Assembly: GCA_002314605.1 (NCBI GenBank)
Contig: DCGO01000124.1
Span: forward strand, 1-5,994
DNA: 5,994 nucleotides
From: Lentisphaeria bacterium UBA1776
GTDB lineage: Bacteria > Verrucomicrobiota > Lentisphaeria > Victivallales > Victivallaceae
Direction of reading: 5' to 3'
Position numbers and translations under genes: made by a program. The notes under the pieces are model-generated. The model was not told where the DNA came from. It saw only the letters and a program-made list of their open reading frames with translations, and searched no databases. Shown here piece by piece: positions 1-5,660 of this stretch. Numbering within the stretch: the stretch's first letter is position 1; each line of letters starts with the position of its first letter.

Positions 1-10
1 AAGGAGATGG

Positions 11-16
11 TATGAT
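11..16 (+). promoter_or_regulatory. possible -10 box for leader RNA
   Basis: TATGAT differs from TATAAT at one base and lies about 30 bases before the first hairpin of the leader RNA. A matching -35 would fall outside the window, or would come from the right end of the element when it circularises, which is known for IS110 elements. The same bases form part of the inverted repeat, so either reading may explain them. Confidence 0.3.
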
Positions 17-19
17 AAA
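11..19 (+). repeat. left copy of 9-base inverted repeat near IS end
   Basis: TATGATAAA here is the exact reverse complement of TTTATCATA at 1327-1335. The match does not extend in either direction. Its position close to both expected ends of the element suggests subterminal inverted repeats, as known in the IS1111 branch of the IS110 family. Both copies are A+T-rich, so chance cannot be excluded. Confidence 0.5.
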
Positions 20-48
20 CAGCTGACACTCGCGGTTTCTGCGTCCAG

Positions 49-231
49 CGTGTAAATTATGGCGATTAACTTGCACGTTTGGAAGCGGACAGGTTGCAGA
101 CTGAATATTTATATGATGCGCATCGGAAACGGTGACGACATCGGTAAGGGGATTAGTCAGATCTGTAAACCAGAGCGCCACCGTAGAGAGCGATGAGGAA
201 TCGACTACTCTGTATAGGAGGATGGTGAGGC
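49..231 (+). ncRNA. candidate IS110 bridge RNA (three-hairpin leader)
   Basis: Hand folding gives three successive hairpins. Hairpin A pairs 49-55 with 71-77 (7 pairs, one G-U). Hairpin B has a lower stem pairing 92-104 with 157-171 (13 pairs with bulged A161 and A169). It then has an internal loop of 105-113 on the 5' side and 144-156 on the 3' side. Its upper stem pairs 114-125 with 130-143 (bulged A135 and A138), capped by a GAAA tetraloop at 126-129. Hairpin C pairs 179-182 with 224-227 (optionally 177-178 with 230-231) and contains 183-188 with 208-213 and 191-194 with 200-203. IS110 bridge RNAs are known to be about 180 nt, encoded between the left end and the transposase, with a 5' stem-loop followed by two stems whose internal loops hold the target and donor guides. 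The layout and size fit; the exact transcript ends are inferred. Confidence 0.7.
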
Positions 232-252
232 CGTGACAGCAGTTCCGCTTCG

Positions 253-274
253 ATTCGTGAAAGACGAATGGAGG
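253..274 (+). promoter_or_regulatory. hairpin abutting transposase Shine-Dalgarno
   Basis: Bases 253-258 (ATTCGT) pair perfectly with 264-269 (ACGAAT) around a 5-base loop. The stem can extend through C248-G273, T249-A272, T250-G271 and C251-G270 with G252 bulged, which would pair part of the GGAGG at 270-274. GGAGG is the ribosome binding site of the transposase, 7 bases before its ATG at 282. The site is clear; its occlusion by the hairpin is inference. Confidence 0.5.
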
Positions 275-281
275 CAAGAAA

Positions 282-1301
282 ATGGAAAGAAGTTGCGTAG
301 GAGTGGATTTGCACCGGAACAATTTCACTTATTGTGTCCGGGTAAACGGAAAAGAAACACAGATGGGGAAATGTGCCATCAACGAATTGGCAGGGTTTGC
401 AAAAATGCCCGGCCCAGCTACGGAGATGGCAGTGGAAGCGACCGGCAATACCATTATGTTTTGCAGTTTGCTGAAAGCCCATGTGGGGCGGCTGGTCGTG
501 GTGAACCCATCGCAGTTCAAAGTGATCAGCATGTCCACGAAGAAAATGGATAAGCATGATGCGAAAGTGTTGGCGGAGTTCCTGGAAAAGGACATGCTGC
601 CGGAGGTAAGAGTGAAAGACGAGTTACAGGCAAAGATTTCGAGTCTGACGCAGACCAGAGAAAAACTGGTCCAGTTGCGTACCGTCTTGAAGAACAAGGT
701 CAATAATTTGCTGGCAGCAAATTTCGTGGTCTTGAATCGGGAAGAACTATCCTCCGAGAATGGACTTTTGAAAGCGTTGAGTTTTCATTTTGATGTGATC
801 ACCGACACGGAAATGCAGGTCATTGTTGACCAGATTCGCAGTCTGAACAAAAGCATTGAAAAGCTGGATAATGCGATTGAGGATCATGGCAGCAAGATGG
901 ACGGCTTTGACAATCTGAAATCCATCAAGGGAATCGGCTCGAAAGGTGCGGCGATCCTGTTGTCGGCAATCGGCAATATTCACGATTTCCGTTCTTCAAA
1001 ACATCTTGCGGCTTACTTGGGAATCGTGCCAAGAGTCAGCAATTCCAATGACACGGTCTGCCACGGAAGAATCACCAAAAACGGCAGCAAAATTGCCAGG
1101 TCGGCTTTGGTGCAGTGCAGTCTGATTGCAAAACGCTACAACTCTTATCTGAAGAACTTTCATGAATCGGTCAAAAGTCGGCGGGGAGGAGCGAAAACCA
1201 ATATCGCCTTGGCTCGCAAGTTCCTCGATATCGTGTATAGAACATTAAAAAACAAGTGGATGTTTGAGGACTTCACTCAATTCAAACTCGTAAAAAATTG
1301 A
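282..1301 (+). CDS. IS110-family transposase (DEDD recombinase)
   Basis: This is the bridge-RNA-guided recombinase that excises the element as a circle and inserts it into a matching target. It has 339 residues; IS110 transposases usually run about 320-400. The N-terminal RuvC-like domain shows the DEDD set: D9 in VGVDLH, E52 in VEATGN, and D90 and D93 in KKMDKHDAK. A charged helical segment, probably a coiled coil, spans about 113-205. The C-terminal transposase_20 domain starts near 213 with the helix-hairpin-helix-like KGIGSKGAAILLSAIG. It continues to AAYLGIVPRVSNSNDTV and GRITKNGSKIARSALVQ. The catalytic serine is probably S253 or S255; the family commonly reads SSG here, whereas this protein has NSND. 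The start is supported by GGAGG at 270-274. All catalytic positions are present, there is no frameshift, and the gene looks intact. Confidence 0.95.
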   Translation: MERSCVGVDLHRNNFTYCVRVNGKETQMGKCAINELAGFAKMPGPATEMAVEATGNTIMFCSLLKAHVGRLVVVNPSQFKVISMSTKKMDKHDAKVLAEFLEKDMLPEVRVKDELQAKISSLTQTREKLVQLRTVLKNKVNNLLAANFVVLNREELSSENGLLKALSFHFDVITDTEMQVIVDQIRSLNKSIEKLDNAIEDHGSKMDGFDNLKSIKGIGSKGAAILLSAIGNIHDFRSSKHLAAYLGIVPRVSNSNDTVCHGRITKNGSKIARSALVQCSLIAKRYNSYLKNFHESVKSRRGGAKTNIALARKFLDIVYRTLKNKWMFEDFTQFKLVKN

Positions 1302-1307
1302 GTTTTT
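1275..1307 (+). terminator. weak terminator-like hairpin at transposase end
   Basis: ACTCAATT (1275-1282) and AATTGAGT (1296-1303) are perfect 8-base inverted repeats around a 13-base loop, followed by Ts to 1307. The stem is A+T-rich and overlaps the last transposase codons and stop. The middle TTGAG (1298-1302) can instead pair with CTCAA at 1308-1312, so two folds compete. The U tract is short and is broken by C1308. It may limit read-through into the HIT operon, or may simply be right-end structure. Confidence 0.3.
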
Positions 1308-1326
1308 CTCAACATCGAAGTGGAAA

Positions 1327-1335
1327 TTTATCATA
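1327..1335 (-). repeat. right copy of 9-base inverted repeat near IS end
   Basis: TTTATCATA is the exact reverse complement of 11-19. Its last base touches the AGGGG ribosome binding site of the HIT gene, so the element border and the start of host sequence must lie very close to here if the repeat is terminal. Confidence 0.5.
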
Positions 1336-1339
1336 GGGG
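1335..1339 (+). promoter_or_regulatory. ribosome binding site of HIT gene
   Basis: AGGGG lies 6 bases before the ATG at 1346. It adjoins or overlaps the right inverted repeat of the insertion sequence, so translation of the first operon gene depends on sequence at the insertion border. Confidence 0.6.
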
Positions 1340-1345
1340 AAAAAT

Positions 1346-1768
1346 ATGGCGGACTGCATTTTCTGCAAGATTGCCGCCGGGGAGATCCCGGCAGCGAAGA
1401 TTTACGAGGACGAACTGGTTTTTGCGTTTCTGGATATCGCTCCCATCAATCCGGGGCATGTGCTTGTGATCCCGAAGGAGCACCACGAAAGCGCCTCTAC
1501 CATTCCGGAAGTCACTGCCGGACGGATGTTCCATGTGGGGTCCCGGATCGGTATCGCCCTCAAGCGGATGGAGAATTTTGACGCGTACAATCTGCATCTG
1601 GCGGATGGTACTGCGGCGGGTCAGGTGGTGATGCATGCCCATCTGCATGTGATCCCCCGGGGCGTGAATGACCAGTTCCACTGGAACTGGCGGCAGGTTC
1701 CTTATGGAGACGATGCCGCCCGGGAGGCGGTGGCATCGGAGATTCGCAGCAAACTGCATTTGGACTGA
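1346..1768 (+). CDS. HIT-family (histidine triad) hydrolase, HinT-like
   Basis: This is a cytosolic nucleotide-binding protein of the histidine triad superfamily. Members split phosphoramidate or phosphoanhydride bonds of nucleotides, for example adenosine phosphoramidates or dinucleoside polyphosphates. The 140-residue length is usual. The triad is at H97, H99 and H101 in GQVVMHAHLHVIPR, with H97-A-H99-L-H101 read directly. C4 and C7 in the N-terminal CIFCKI, together with H46/H47, match the optional zinc site of some bacterial HIT proteins. GHVLVIPKEHH (37-47) and the NLHLADGTAAGQ segment (82-93) are family landmarks. It is the first gene of the run, 12 bases before proB. The real substrate cannot be told from sequence. 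The start is supported by AGGGG 6 bases upstream and by the canonical ADCIFCKI N terminus. Confidence 0.95.
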   Translation: MADCIFCKIAAGEIPAAKIYEDELVFAFLDIAPINPGHVLVIPKEHHESASTIPEVTAGRMFHVGSRIGIALKRMENFDAYNLHLADGTAAGQVVMHAHLHVIPRGVNDQFHWNWRQVPYGDDAAREAVASEIRSKLHLD

Positions 1769-1780
1769 GGTGTACTGAAT

Positions 1781-2899
1781 ATGGAGAGTCTATCGATGCG
1801 GCAGCGTCTCATGGGACACTGCCGGCAGATGATCGTCAAAGCCGGGACGCGGCTTCTGACCGATCCGGAGCGCATCGCCGAACTGGTGGACGGGATCGTG
1901 GCCGTAAGGGAACGGGGAATCCGGGTGCTTCTGGTTTCTTCCGGCGCAGTGGGTATGGGTATGGCCCAGCTGGGTATCCGGAAGAGACCCCGGGAGCTGG
2001 CTCAGGTGCAGGCTCTGGCGGCCATCGGACAGTGCCGGCTTATGGCGATCTATCAGGAAGCCTGTGCCAAACGGGGGTTCCATACGGCTCAGCTGCTGCT
2101 GACGGCGGCGGATCTGCGCTCACGGAAGCGGTATCTCAATGTGATGAACTGCATCAACGCGTTGTGGGAGCAGGATGTTCTGCCCATCGTCAACGAAAAC
2201 GACCCGGTATCCATTGATGAACTTAAATTTGGCGACAACGATTTTCTGGCGGGGCTTCTCACTACACTGACCGGCTCGGATCTGGGGGTTATCCTGACCA
2301 CGGAGAGCGGACTGCGGTGTCGCAATGAGGACGGAACTCTGGGCGACCGCATTCCGGAGGTAAAGACCTTCGACGCCTCCATCCGCGGTATGGCCGGAGG
2401 CACGGACAACAGCGAAATGTCCATTGGCGGCATGACCTCCAAGCTCCGGGCTGCGGAGCTGGTGACATCATCCGGAGATTATCTCTGGATCGCCGACGGA
2501 CGGGACAGGGATATTCTCAAAAAGATCCTAGCCGGAGAGGATGTGGGGACCCTTTTTGTCCCCGCCGCCGGGCATCTGGCGGGACACAAGCGTTTCATCC
2601 GGTTTTTTGCCGCATCAACGGGGTGCCTGGTGGTGGATGACGGGGCGGTGCAGGCCCTGTGCTGTCAGGGGAAAAGCCTCCTGCCTTCCGGTGTGACGAA
2701 AGTGACGGGGAGCTTCCCCCGCGGGGATACGGTGGATGTGGCGGACCAGGCGGGAAATGTGATCGCCCGGGGGCTGGTGAATCTTTCTGCCGCTGATTGT
2801 CTGCGGGCCATGGGAAAGCAGTCAGCGGAGCTGCAGGCGATCTTCGGTCACACGGTGGATGAGGAGATCATTCACCGGGACAATCTTACGCTGCTTTGA
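1781..2899 (+). CDS. proB: glutamate 5-kinase with C-terminal PUA domain
   Basis: It phosphorylates L-glutamate with ATP, the first committed step of proline synthesis, in the cytosol. It has 372 residues against 367 in E. coli. The amino acid kinase domain (about 17-260) shows VKAGTRLL, SSGAVGMG (53-60), NENDPVS (138-144) and FGDNDFLAGLLTTL (149-162). It also has GGMTSKLRAAE (216-226) with the conserved lysine K221. The PUA domain covers about 280-360, with DDGAVQAL and SLLPSGVTKVTGSFPRGD. Two usual motifs differ: TD before GLY is TT (173-174), and GTGGM is SIGGM (214-218). Feedback control by proline is a family property and is not shown here. The start at 1781 uses GAGG at the preceding stop; M6 (1796) or M11 are alternatives, as 17 residues before the first kinase strand is slightly long. 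proA is not in this window. Confidence 0.93.
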   Translation: MESLSMRQRLMGHCRQMIVKAGTRLLTDPERIAELVDGIVAVRERGIRVLLVSSGAVGMGMAQLGIRKRPRELAQVQALAAIGQCRLMAIYQEACAKRGFHTAQLLLTAADLRSRKRYLNVMNCINALWEQDVLPIVNENDPVSIDELKFGDNDFLAGLLTTLTGSDLGVILTTESGLRCRNEDGTLGDRIPEVKTFDASIRGMAGGTDNSEMSIGGMTSKLRAAELVTSSGDYLWIADGRDRDILKKILAGEDVGTLFVPAAGHLAGHKRFIRFFAASTGCLVVDDGAVQALCCQGKSLLPSGVTKVTGSFPRGDTVDVADQAGNVIARGLVNLSAADCLRAMGKQSAELQAIFGHTVDEEIIHRDNLTLL

Positions 2900-2914
2900 A
2901 CGGAGGGCGGCATC

Positions 2915-3763
2915 ATGAAAAAGAACACGGTTGACTGTTATCCTGTTGCCCTGACGATTGCCGGAAGCGATTCCGGCGGCGGGGCGGGGATCCAGGCGGA
3001 TCTGCGGACATTCAACGCCTTCGGTGTTTTCGGCTGTTCCGTTATTACGGCGGTCACGGCTCAGAATCCTGATGAGGTCCGGCGGATCGATCTTATTCCG
3101 CCGGAAGGTGTCCGCTCCCAGCTGGAAACGGTGTTGGACCGGATTGCGGTCCGTGCCGTAAAGACCGGCATGCTGGGCAGTTCCGGAAATATCCGGGCCG
3201 CGGCGGAGGTCCTGCGCCGGACCCGGCTCCCGGTCGTGGTGGATCCGGTCATGGTATCCACCAGCGGGGTGCGGCTGCTCCCGGAGGATGCCATTGACTG
3301 CATGCGGACGGAACTTCTGCCCAGGGCGGACTGGATCACGCCGAATCTGCCGGAGGCGGAACTTCTTCTGGGACGGAAATTATCCGGGCCGGATGCGTAT
3401 GCTGCTGCGGCGGCGGAATGTGCGAAGATCTGGGATTGCCGCTGTGTCCTGAAGACCGGTCATGCGGAAAATATGGCGGAGGCCACGGATTTCGCGGCGC
3501 TTCCGGACGGACGGATCTACACGGTGACCACGCCGAAACTGGAGGACCCGGGGCGTGCGTCCCACGGGACCGGATGCACTTTGAGTTCCGCCATTGCGGC
3601 GGTGCTGGCCCAGAATCAGGGGTGGAAGACGGCTCTTGCCCAGGCGAAGAGTTTTGTTTTCGGGTCCCTTTCCGAACCGGCTCAGATCGGACTGGATCTG
3701 GCGGCCATGTATCCTCCGGTGGACGATTACGATCATCTGGTACGGATTGCGGAATTTGCATGA
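2915..3763 (+). CDS. thiD: hydroxymethylpyrimidine / HMP-phosphate kinase
   Basis: It phosphorylates 4-amino-5-hydroxymethyl-2-methylpyrimidine, then its monophosphate, to give HMP-PP for thiamine synthesis or salvage. It is a cytosolic ribokinase-fold enzyme. Its 282 residues compare with about 266 in E. coli. Motifs in order are TIAGSDSGGGAGIQADLRTF (14-33), VTAQNP (47-52), KTGMLGS (83-89), VVVDPVMVSTSG (107-118), TPNLPEAELLLG (142-153), and the anion-hole loop HGTGCTLSSAIAA (217-229) containing C221. GGAGGG at 2902-2907 sits 7 bases before the ATG and settles the start. It follows proB by 15 bases, and its stop overlaps the next start as ATGA. No other thi gene is visible, so salvage is as plausible as synthesis. 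Related pyridoxal kinases share the fold, but the motif set here is ThiD-like. Confidence 0.94.
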   Translation: MKKNTVDCYPVALTIAGSDSGGGAGIQADLRTFNAFGVFGCSVITAVTAQNPDEVRRIDLIPPEGVRSQLETVLDRIAVRAVKTGMLGSSGNIRAAAEVLRRTRLPVVVDPVMVSTSGVRLLPEDAIDCMRTELLPRADWITPNLPEAELLLGRKLSGPDAYAAAAAECAKIWDCRCVLKTGHAENMAEATDFAALPDGRIYTVTTPKLEDPGRASHGTGCTLSSAIAAVLAQNQGWKTALAQAKSFVFGSLSEPAQIGLDLAAMYPPVDDYDHLVRIAEFA

Positions 3764-4701
3764 GTAAATTTGCTGTCATAATTGGCTGTGTACTCTTCTG
3801 TACCGGCAGTTTGCACGCTCTGAATGCCCAGCTGCGGGTGGAGCCGGGGGAGGGCAAGCGCCTGATTTTCCTGGAAGATGCGGTGCGGTTTTATGACTGG
3901 ACGGTGTGTTATCATGCCGGCCGGGTGGAACTTGCCGGACGGCGGCATGCCATTGAGCTGGAATCCGGCAGCAGGGTCATGCTGGTGGACCGGGTGCGGA
4001 TGGATCTTCAGGAGCCGGTGCTCCGGCGCATGGATGGCCGCTGGGTCATCAGCGAGGCGGATCTGCATCGGCGGGTGGTGCCGTTTTTGCGCGAACACTT
4101 TGTTTTCCGGACAGCGGTGCGGAGCGTGGTGATCGATGCGGGGCATGGCGGCAGCGATTTCGGTGCGGTTCGTGACGGCGTGCAGGAAAAGACGGTGAAT
4201 CTGCTTCTGGCGGAGCGGCTGATGCGGATTTTGAAGGAGGAAGGACTGAAGGTGTCGCTGACCCGGACCGGAGATGAAAAGCGGACCTTGGATCAGCGGG
4301 CGGATGAGGTGCGTGTGGAGAATGCGGATATTCTGATCTCCATCCACCAGAATGCAGCGCCGAATCTGCAGGCGACCGGGATGGAGGCGTATTATGCTCC
4401 GGGAACGCGCTTTGAAGAAGCCTCCATGGAACTGGCCCACGCGGTGCTGCAGCATGCGCTGAAGGTTTTCGGGGAGGATGCCCGGAAATTTGACCGTGGG
4501 GTCCGGCAGGCGGGATTCCGGGTGATCCGCAGGGCGGATTGTCCGGCAGTGCTTCTTGAGTGCGGATTTGTGTCCAATGCCGGGGACCGGCAGCGGATGC
4601 AGGATGAGGCGTGGCTGGATGCTCAGGCGGAGGCTATCGCAGACGGTATTTTGGCTTATACGGAGAGTGCGGGATCCGGAACGGCAGGGGGAGACAGATG
4701 A
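3760..4701 (+). CDS. secreted N-acetylmuramoyl-L-alanine amidase 1 (Amidase_3)
   Basis: This is a zinc hydrolase that cuts the bond between MurNAc and the stem peptide, typically during cell separation or wall turnover in the periplasm. It has 313 residues. A signal peptide covers about 1-23 (hydrophobic core VIIGCVLFC, likely cut after LHA or LNA). Residues 28-115 form a small domain resembling the copper amine oxidase N1-like fold (beta-rich, no known catalytic motif). The catalytic domain runs about 122-300. It has H129 in AGHGG, E143 in QEK and H196 in SIHQNA as zinc ligands, plus the catalytic E267 in LLECGFVSN. All four are present. The ATG overlaps the thiD stop, and the signal peptide begins there. 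A longer in-frame upstream start would lie inside thiD and is rejected. It has only a weak Shine-Dalgarno, so coupling to thiD is likely. No LysM, SPOR or choline-binding repeats are present. Confidence 0.92.
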   Translation: MSKFAVIIGCVLFCTGSLHALNAQLRVEPGEGKRLIFLEDAVRFYDWTVCYHAGRVELAGRRHAIELESGSRVMLVDRVRMDLQEPVLRRMDGRWVISEADLHRRVVPFLREHFVFRTAVRSVVIDAGHGGSDFGAVRDGVQEKTVNLLLAERLMRILKEEGLKVSLTRTGDEKRTLDQRADEVRVENADILISIHQNAAPNLQATGMEAYYAPGTRFEEASMELAHAVLQHALKVFGEDARKFDRGVRQAGFRVIRRADCPAVLLECGFVSNAGDRQRMQDEAWLDAQAEAIADGILAYTESAGSGTAGGDR

Positions 4702-5660
4702 ATCTGATTCGCGTGGGATGGCTCTTGCTGGCGGGCTTCTGTTTTCTGCCTTTTCCGGCGGAGGCCCGGCGTATTGTTTCCGGCGGCAGGGCGTATTATT
4801 CTCTGGATGAAGTGGCATACCGTTACGGGATGCAGGTGTACGGCTGCCGTCTTGCGAATCGGTACCGCAACATTGTTTTTCAGCGAGACAAGCGGGATCT
4901 GGTGATCAACGGGGTTCGGTATCTTCTGAATTTCGTTCCGGTGGTCAGCGGCGGGGTCATGTATATCAGCCGGCTGGACATCCACAAGCAGCTGGATCCC
5001 GTATTGCGTTCGCAGGTGGTGCCGAATCATCCGGTGCGGCACATTGTTCTGGATCCCGGCCACGGCGGCAAGGATGTGGGTGCACTGGGGGCCCGGTATC
5101 AGGAGAAGAAACTCACCCTGAGCATTGCCGAACGGGTCCGCGCAAGACTCATCCGGGCCGGATACCGTGTGACGGTGACCCGGCAGCGGGATCAGACGCT
5201 GACATTGCAGCAGCGGGCGTCCATTGCCCGGGCTTTAAAAGCTGATCTCTTTCTTTCCATTCACATCAATGCAGTGAAAAACCGCTCCCTTGCCGGGATC
5301 GAGACCTATGCCCTGACTCCGGCCGGAGCGCCCTCCACCTCCACCGGAAAAATTTCGGAATCTGCCTGTCCCGGAAATGAGTTTGACCTCAATAATCTGG
5401 CGCTGGCCAATATGATCCACCGCTATCTTCTGAGCCGGACCGGCGGAGCGGACCGGGGGGTCAAACGGGCTCGTTTTCTGGTTCTGCGGGAGATCAATAT
5501 GCCGGGTGTGCTGATCGAGTGCGGTTTTATTTCCAATGCGGCGGAGGAGCTGCGTCTGGGAACTCCGGAATATCAGGAAAAACTGGCCAGGGGGATCGCC
5601 GACGGCGTGACGGCTTACCGCTACGGCATTATCAAAAATCCCATGAGGCAGGGCAAATGA
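4698..5660 (+). CDS. secreted N-acetylmuramoyl-L-alanine amidase 2 (Amidase_3)
   Basis: This is a second zinc amidase of the same class as its neighbour, probably from an old tandem duplication because only the catalytic core is clearly alike. It has 320 residues. The signal peptide spans 1-23 (WLLLAGFCFLPFP core, cut after AEA). Residues 25-105 form the same type of N-terminal domain as in amidase 1. The catalytic domain runs about 114-310, with H122 in PGHGG, E136 in QEK, H189 in SIHINA and E274 in IECGFISN. It differs from amidase 1 by an insert of roughly 20 residues around 207-230, rich in Ser, Thr, Gly and Pro, at the place where some amidases carry a blocking helix; no clear helix is seen here. 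The start follows AGGGGGAG (4686-4693) and overlaps the previous stop as ATGA. An upstream in-frame start is rejected because it would precede the signal peptide. Confidence 0.93.
   Translation: MNLIRVGWLLLAGFCFLPFPAEARRIVSGGRAYYSLDEVAYRYGMQVYGCRLANRYRNIVFQRDKRDLVINGVRYLLNFVPVVSGGVMYISRLDIHKQLDPVLRSQVVPNHPVRHIVLDPGHGGKDVGALGARYQEKKLTLSIAERVRARLIRAGYRVTVTRQRDQTLTLQQRASIARALKADLFLSIHINAVKNRSLAGIETYALTPAGAPSTSTGKISESACPGNEFDLNNLALANMIHRYLLSRTGGADRGVKRARFLVLREINMPGVLIECGFISNAAEELRLGTPEYQEKLARGIADGVTAYRYGIIKNPMRQGK

Larger units (their letters stand above)
11..1335 (+). mobile_element. IS110-family insertion sequence (ends approximate)
   Basis: The element consists of a long non-coding left end carrying a structured RNA candidate, one DEDD-type transposase gene, and a short right end of a few dozen bases. 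The ends given here are set by a perfect 9-base inverted repeat, TATGATAAA at 11-19 and TTTATCATA at 1327-1335. IS110-family ends are often subterminal or lack repeats, so the true boundaries could lie some bases outside or inside these points. No convincing target duplication was found, as expected for a family that recombines at a short core. The element is less G+C-rich than the operon to its right. It sits directly upstream of the HIT gene ribosome binding site. The left end may extend past the window start. Confidence 0.75.

Noticed and set aside
1..14. AAGGAG followed by ATG at 12, resembling a gene start.
   Set aside because: The frame closes after four codons (ATG ATA AAC AGC TGA), so no protein is made.
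115..124. Palindrome GATGCGCATC, considered as an operator.
   Set aside because: It is explained by the upper stem of hairpin B, where its two halves pair with more distant partners.
215..227. Likeness between the leader RNA (AGGAGGATGGT) and the window start (AGGAGATGGT), considered as a target guide.
   Set aside because: It needs a one-base gap and lies on the 3' side of hairpin C, where complementarity rather than identity would be expected.
233..553. Open frame on the + strand overlapping the transposase start.
   Set aside because: It lies in another frame across the transposase and leader and shows no recognisable family motifs.
1306..1334. Possible promoter for the HIT operon: TTCTCA, 17 bases, TATCAT.
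   Set aside because: A start about 7 bases after 1334 would leave the AGGGG ribosome binding site out of the message. The -35 is also weak, and the TATCAT is part of the inverted repeat.
3418..3759. In-frame extension of amidase 1 inside thiD.
   Set aside because: It overlaps the conserved thiD coding region including its GTGC loop, and a clear signal peptide starts at 3760.
3787..3792. Possible lipoprotein signal (IIGC) in amidase 1.
   Set aside because: The cysteine at residue 10 falls too early in the hydrophobic segment. A standard signal peptide cut near residues 20-23 fits better.
3733..4818. Long antisense open frame opposite amidase 1.
   Set aside because: G+C-rich coding DNA often gives long antisense frames. 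Its composition (rich in Pro, His and Arg) and lack of motifs mark it as a shadow.
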